Assembly (NCBI GenBank): GCA_050737995.1
Contig: JBOHYR010000041.1
Coordinates: forward strand, 6,775-70,774
DNA length: 64,000 nucleotides
Direction: 5' to 3'
Source of the DNA: 66-474 sp050737995
Lineage (GTDB): Bacteria > Pseudomonadota > Gammaproteobacteria > Xanthomonadales > Rhodanobacteraceae
The notes beneath the pieces are model-generated. The model worked only from the letters and a program-made list of their open reading frames with translations, was not told the DNA's origin and made no database searches. Below, one piece after another: positions 61,961 to 64,000 of the stretch (its first letter is position 1; each line of letters opens with the position of its first letter). A program made the translations under genes and the position numbers.

Positions 61961-63754
61961 TCAGCGACCGGCGGTGTTCACACAAGAGACAAGCATCGTT
62001 TCGAGCTTGCCTTTGTGAACCCAGTGCCATGCTTTCCAGTAGAACAAGAGTTTCCAAGCGAGATAATTACTTGTATTCATCGCCCTCAGTTTTTCTCGTG
62101 CTCGCGGATCGATCCACCTGTCGCCGTCCTCGAATAGCTGCTCGCCGAGGAAGCTGGAGCGTTCCGGATGCAGATATCGCGTGCCGAAGAACAGATTCGG
62201 ATAGCGCGTGCGGTATTTGTGGAATGCGGTCCGCAGGCGTTCGCGGCAATAAGCCGCATTCAATCGTTCGCCGCGCATCAAATCCCCGCCGCTGACGAAG
62301 GGGACGGCCAACGACCGCTTGTCCAGTCGCGTCAGTAGGTCCCTGTAGAACCGTCCGTGCTGCTTTTCCCGGAACGGAATCGTGACCGCATGCGTGATGA
62401 AGTCCTTCGACAGACCGGGGGTAAAGGCATCCGCATGGTTTGTATATACCTTCAACGGATTCATCGCAGCGCGGTTGCGGCTGCGGTTCTCGATCACGAA
62501 ACGGGCCAGTCCGTGCATGTCCGGCGACAAGTGTGATATCGTCGTTTGGAGGTCGGCCGCAAATCCCTCGCGCATCGCTGCGACGACTTCAGCTTTGAAC
62601 AAAGCGTTCGCCGCCAGCCAAATAGCGCTATCTGGCCCACGAATCTCCTGCCGCAGATAGGCATCGAATCCGCCCTTGGGCTGGTGCAGAGGCATGAACA
62701 CGAATCCCGGTACAAGGCCGTCCCATACAGCGACGCTGTCGATCTGTGACGCGACCTTGGCAATGAACAAGTCGAGGCTTGGGTAGCCCGCGTCGCTGGC
62801 GCGCAAATAATCGAGGTACGCTGACGAGGAAAAAAAGCCCGGCGGCGGATAGGCATTGTGAAACGGGACGCCTATGAGGGTCGCCACCGCCTCTGCAAGT
62901 CGGCCATCGGCATCGCCGTACTCGTCTTCGTGTGCGACTATCAGGGCATGTACTGGAATTCCGGCGCGCTTGAGCAGGAAAAGCAGCAACCGCGAATCAA
63001 ATCCGCCGCTGAGCAGCAGCGTACCCGCGTTGCCGAAACCTGCATGAGCGCGGACGTTCTGCTCCAGCGAGGACAGAAAGTCGTAGCCCCGCCACGCATC
63101 CGATGGAGCCGGCCATTGCCAATAGCGTCGGATATCCAACCGGCGTCGCATGCAGTCATACGTCAGGATGCTTGCGGGCGGTACGCGTACCAGACCGCTT
63201 ATCAGGCTGCGCTCGCCGATGGGATGGCCGATCGAGATGAATGCACCCCAAGCTGCGAGATCCGGATCGCCGCGTATCGCCTTCGTCTCGGAGACCAGGG
63301 TCAACTCGCCACAGGCGTGACGCATATACAGTGGCTGCATGCCAAGGCAGTCGGTGGCGACTGTCAGCACCTGTCGCTGCGCGTCCCAGAAAACGCCTGC
63401 GAATGCGCCGTCGTATTCCGGAAAGAGTCGCGCCGCAGCGTCTGCATCAACCAACCCTTTTACGTCTGGGCCGTTTATCGGTGCGCCGGTGAAAAAAAAG
63501 ACGTTTCCCTGCGCCGGCAGCATACCGCCCAGGCACCCGATTGCCCCACCAGCGAAGTCGCACCGATTAGTCGTATGCTCACTCAGGTTTTGCCGCTCCA
63601 GCATGGTTTCTACCTGTTGGGCGGCGTCGCCACCGATGTGGATTGCGAGCTTCTTCGCCCTGTGGGTTGCCGGTACGACGTTCATAGGTTCGGGCGTTGC
63701 GGCGAAGAAAAAGAGATCGCAATTATGCTTTCCATTGTTGTTCAACGCCATCAT
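61961..63754 (-). CDS. Asparagine-synthase-like protein without the Cys2 nucleophile, opposite strand
   Basis: Protein of about 597 residues from ATG 63754, with alternatives at 63751 and a GTG at 63889. No start has a good ribosome binding site, and the region before 63754 does not look protein-like. The N-terminal half is a degenerate glutaminase fold (YDGAFAGVFWDAQRQVLTVA, GMQPLYM) without N-terminal Cys. The PP-loop is LLLSGGFDSRLLLFLL, similar to that in the convergent neighbour (SGGFDSR), so the two belong to one subgroup. It is the only minus-strand gene in the right half and may mark the edge of the locus. Confidence 0.76.
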   Translation of the reverse strand: MMALNNNGKHNCDLFFFAATPEPMNVVPATHRAKKLAIHIGGDAAQQVETMLERQNLSEHTTNRCDFAGGAIGCLGGMLPAQGNVFFFTGAPINGPDVKGLVDADAAARLFPEYDGAFAGVFWDAQRQVLTVATDCLGMQPLYMRHACGELTLVSETKAIRGDPDLAAWGAFISIGHPIGERSLISGLVRVPPASILTYDCMRRRLDIRRYWQWPAPSDAWRGYDFLSSLEQNVRAHAGFGNAGTLLLSGGFDSRLLLFLLKRAGIPVHALIVAHEDEYGDADGRLAEAVATLIGVPFHNAYPPPGFFSSSAYLDYLRASDAGYPSLDLFIAKVASQIDSVAVWDGLVPGFVFMPLHQPKGGFDAYLRQEIRGPDSAIWLAANALFKAEVVAAMREGFAADLQTTISHLSPDMHGLARFVIENRSRNRAAMNPLKVYTNHADAFTPGLSKDFITHAVTIPFREKQHGRFYRDLLTRLDKRSLAVPFVSGGDLMRGERLNAAYCRERLRTAFHKYRTRYPNLFFGTRYLHPERSSFLGEQLFEDGDRWIDPRAREKLRAMNTSNYLAWKLLFYWKAWHWVHKGKLETMLVSCVNTAGR

Positions 63755-63916
63755 GATCGTTGAGCTTGAATGGCGAGAAAGCCTCTTGGCGCGACCTGAT
63801 TGGCGCGGATGTTCAGCCGAGACACACTCCACTTCCTCCATTCCGGGAGCGCCCTCGTAGTCTGTGAGCGGAGCCTGAGGTATCCCCACGTTTTTGAGCG
63901 ACGTTGTGCTGCTGGA

Positions 63917-64000
63917 TCAACGACATAGCTTGCGGGCGACATGGACTTCGGCAAAGGTGAGGTTGTCTGAACCGCCGAGGCCTACGCCCATGTCGCCCAG
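63917..64000 (-). CDS. Possible 3' end of a gene continuing past the window
   Basis: On the minus strand a frame open from the window edge encodes 27 codons and ends at TGA 63917-63919 (last residues VARKLCR). The short length means it could be open by chance. No family can be recognised. Confidence 0.25.
   Translation of the reverse strand: MGDMGVGLGGSDNLTFAEVHVARKLCR

Noticed and set aside
60178..63754. Possible lasso-peptide or other RiPP cluster, suggested by AsnB-like ligases
   Set aside because: No precursor peptide, leader peptidase or B-type protein could be seen nearby, and similar proteins are common in polysaccharide loci.
1..64000. tRNA genes, rRNA, CRISPR arrays, transposases, phage genes and toxin-antitoxin pairs
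   Set aside because: None was recognised on either strand by reading; short direct repeats seen were not regularly spaced.

Overview
The window looks like a chromosomal stretch of a GC-rich gammaproteobacterium, most likely of the Xanthomonadales (Lysobacterales), for example a Rhodanobacteraceae-type organism. This is inferred from separate glyQ/glyS genes, a large TonB-dependent receptor, TPR-sulfotransferases, a GDSL esterase autotransporter and an exosortase A (XrtA) exopolysaccharide locus. No database search was possible. Family names come from recognising motifs and gene order.

Left half (1-32150) is mainly housekeeping and envelope genes. Cell-wall recycling comes first: an AmpG-like permease, anhydro-MurNAc kinase anmK and an M23 peptidoglycan peptidase. 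Then follow tyrS, a rhomboid protease, a class I glutamine amidotransferase, a GspE/PilB-type secretion ATPase, and glyQS. Translationally coupled to glyS are three tandem TPR/sulfotransferase paralogues, the first lacking its catalytic half. On the other strand lie a TonB-dependent receptor and, upstream of it, the nonsense-truncated remnant of a second receptor gene. Next come a YbaY-like lipoprotein, a GDSL autotransporter, a 132-bp nested palindromic repeat, mnmG, a small unknown gene, an aromatic- and His-rich lipoprotein, pepN, a PLP-dependent dehydratase and glmS.

Right half (32230-63890) is one large exopolysaccharide/protein-sorting locus of the XrtA/PEP-CTERM type. It starts with a near-consensus sigma-54 promoter (32233-32248) and a sigma-70-like promoter (32278-32305). 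The genes then run on the plus strand with start/stop overlaps or very short gaps from 32375 to 56085: initiating sugar transferase, export lipoprotein, chain-length protein, tyrosine autokinase, outer-membrane protein, ExeA-like ATPase, deacetylase, FemAB-like protein, glycosyltransferase, exosortase A fused to EpsI, a second glycosyltransferase, asparagine-synthase-type amidotransferase, sulfotransferase, two more glycosyltransferases, an ATP-grasp ligase, an alpha/alpha-barrel protein, an O-antigen-ligase-like protein and a last glycosyltransferase. The tail (56150-63754) is looser and probably strain-variable: two SAM methyltransferases (one in locally AT-rich DNA), a sulfotransferase, a second deacetylase with a C-terminal membrane anchor, and a convergent pair of asparagine-synthase-like proteins without the Cys2 nucleophile.

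Working model (inference): GlmS next to the locus could feed amino-sugar precursors. The EpsB-like transferase would start a lipid-linked glycan that glycosyltransferases, deacetylases, sulfotransferases, methyltransferases and amidotransferases decorate. The chain-length, kinase and export proteins move it out, while XrtA processes PEP-CTERM proteins encoded elsewhere, since none is visible here. I saw no tRNA, rRNA, CRISPR array, transposase or phage gene.
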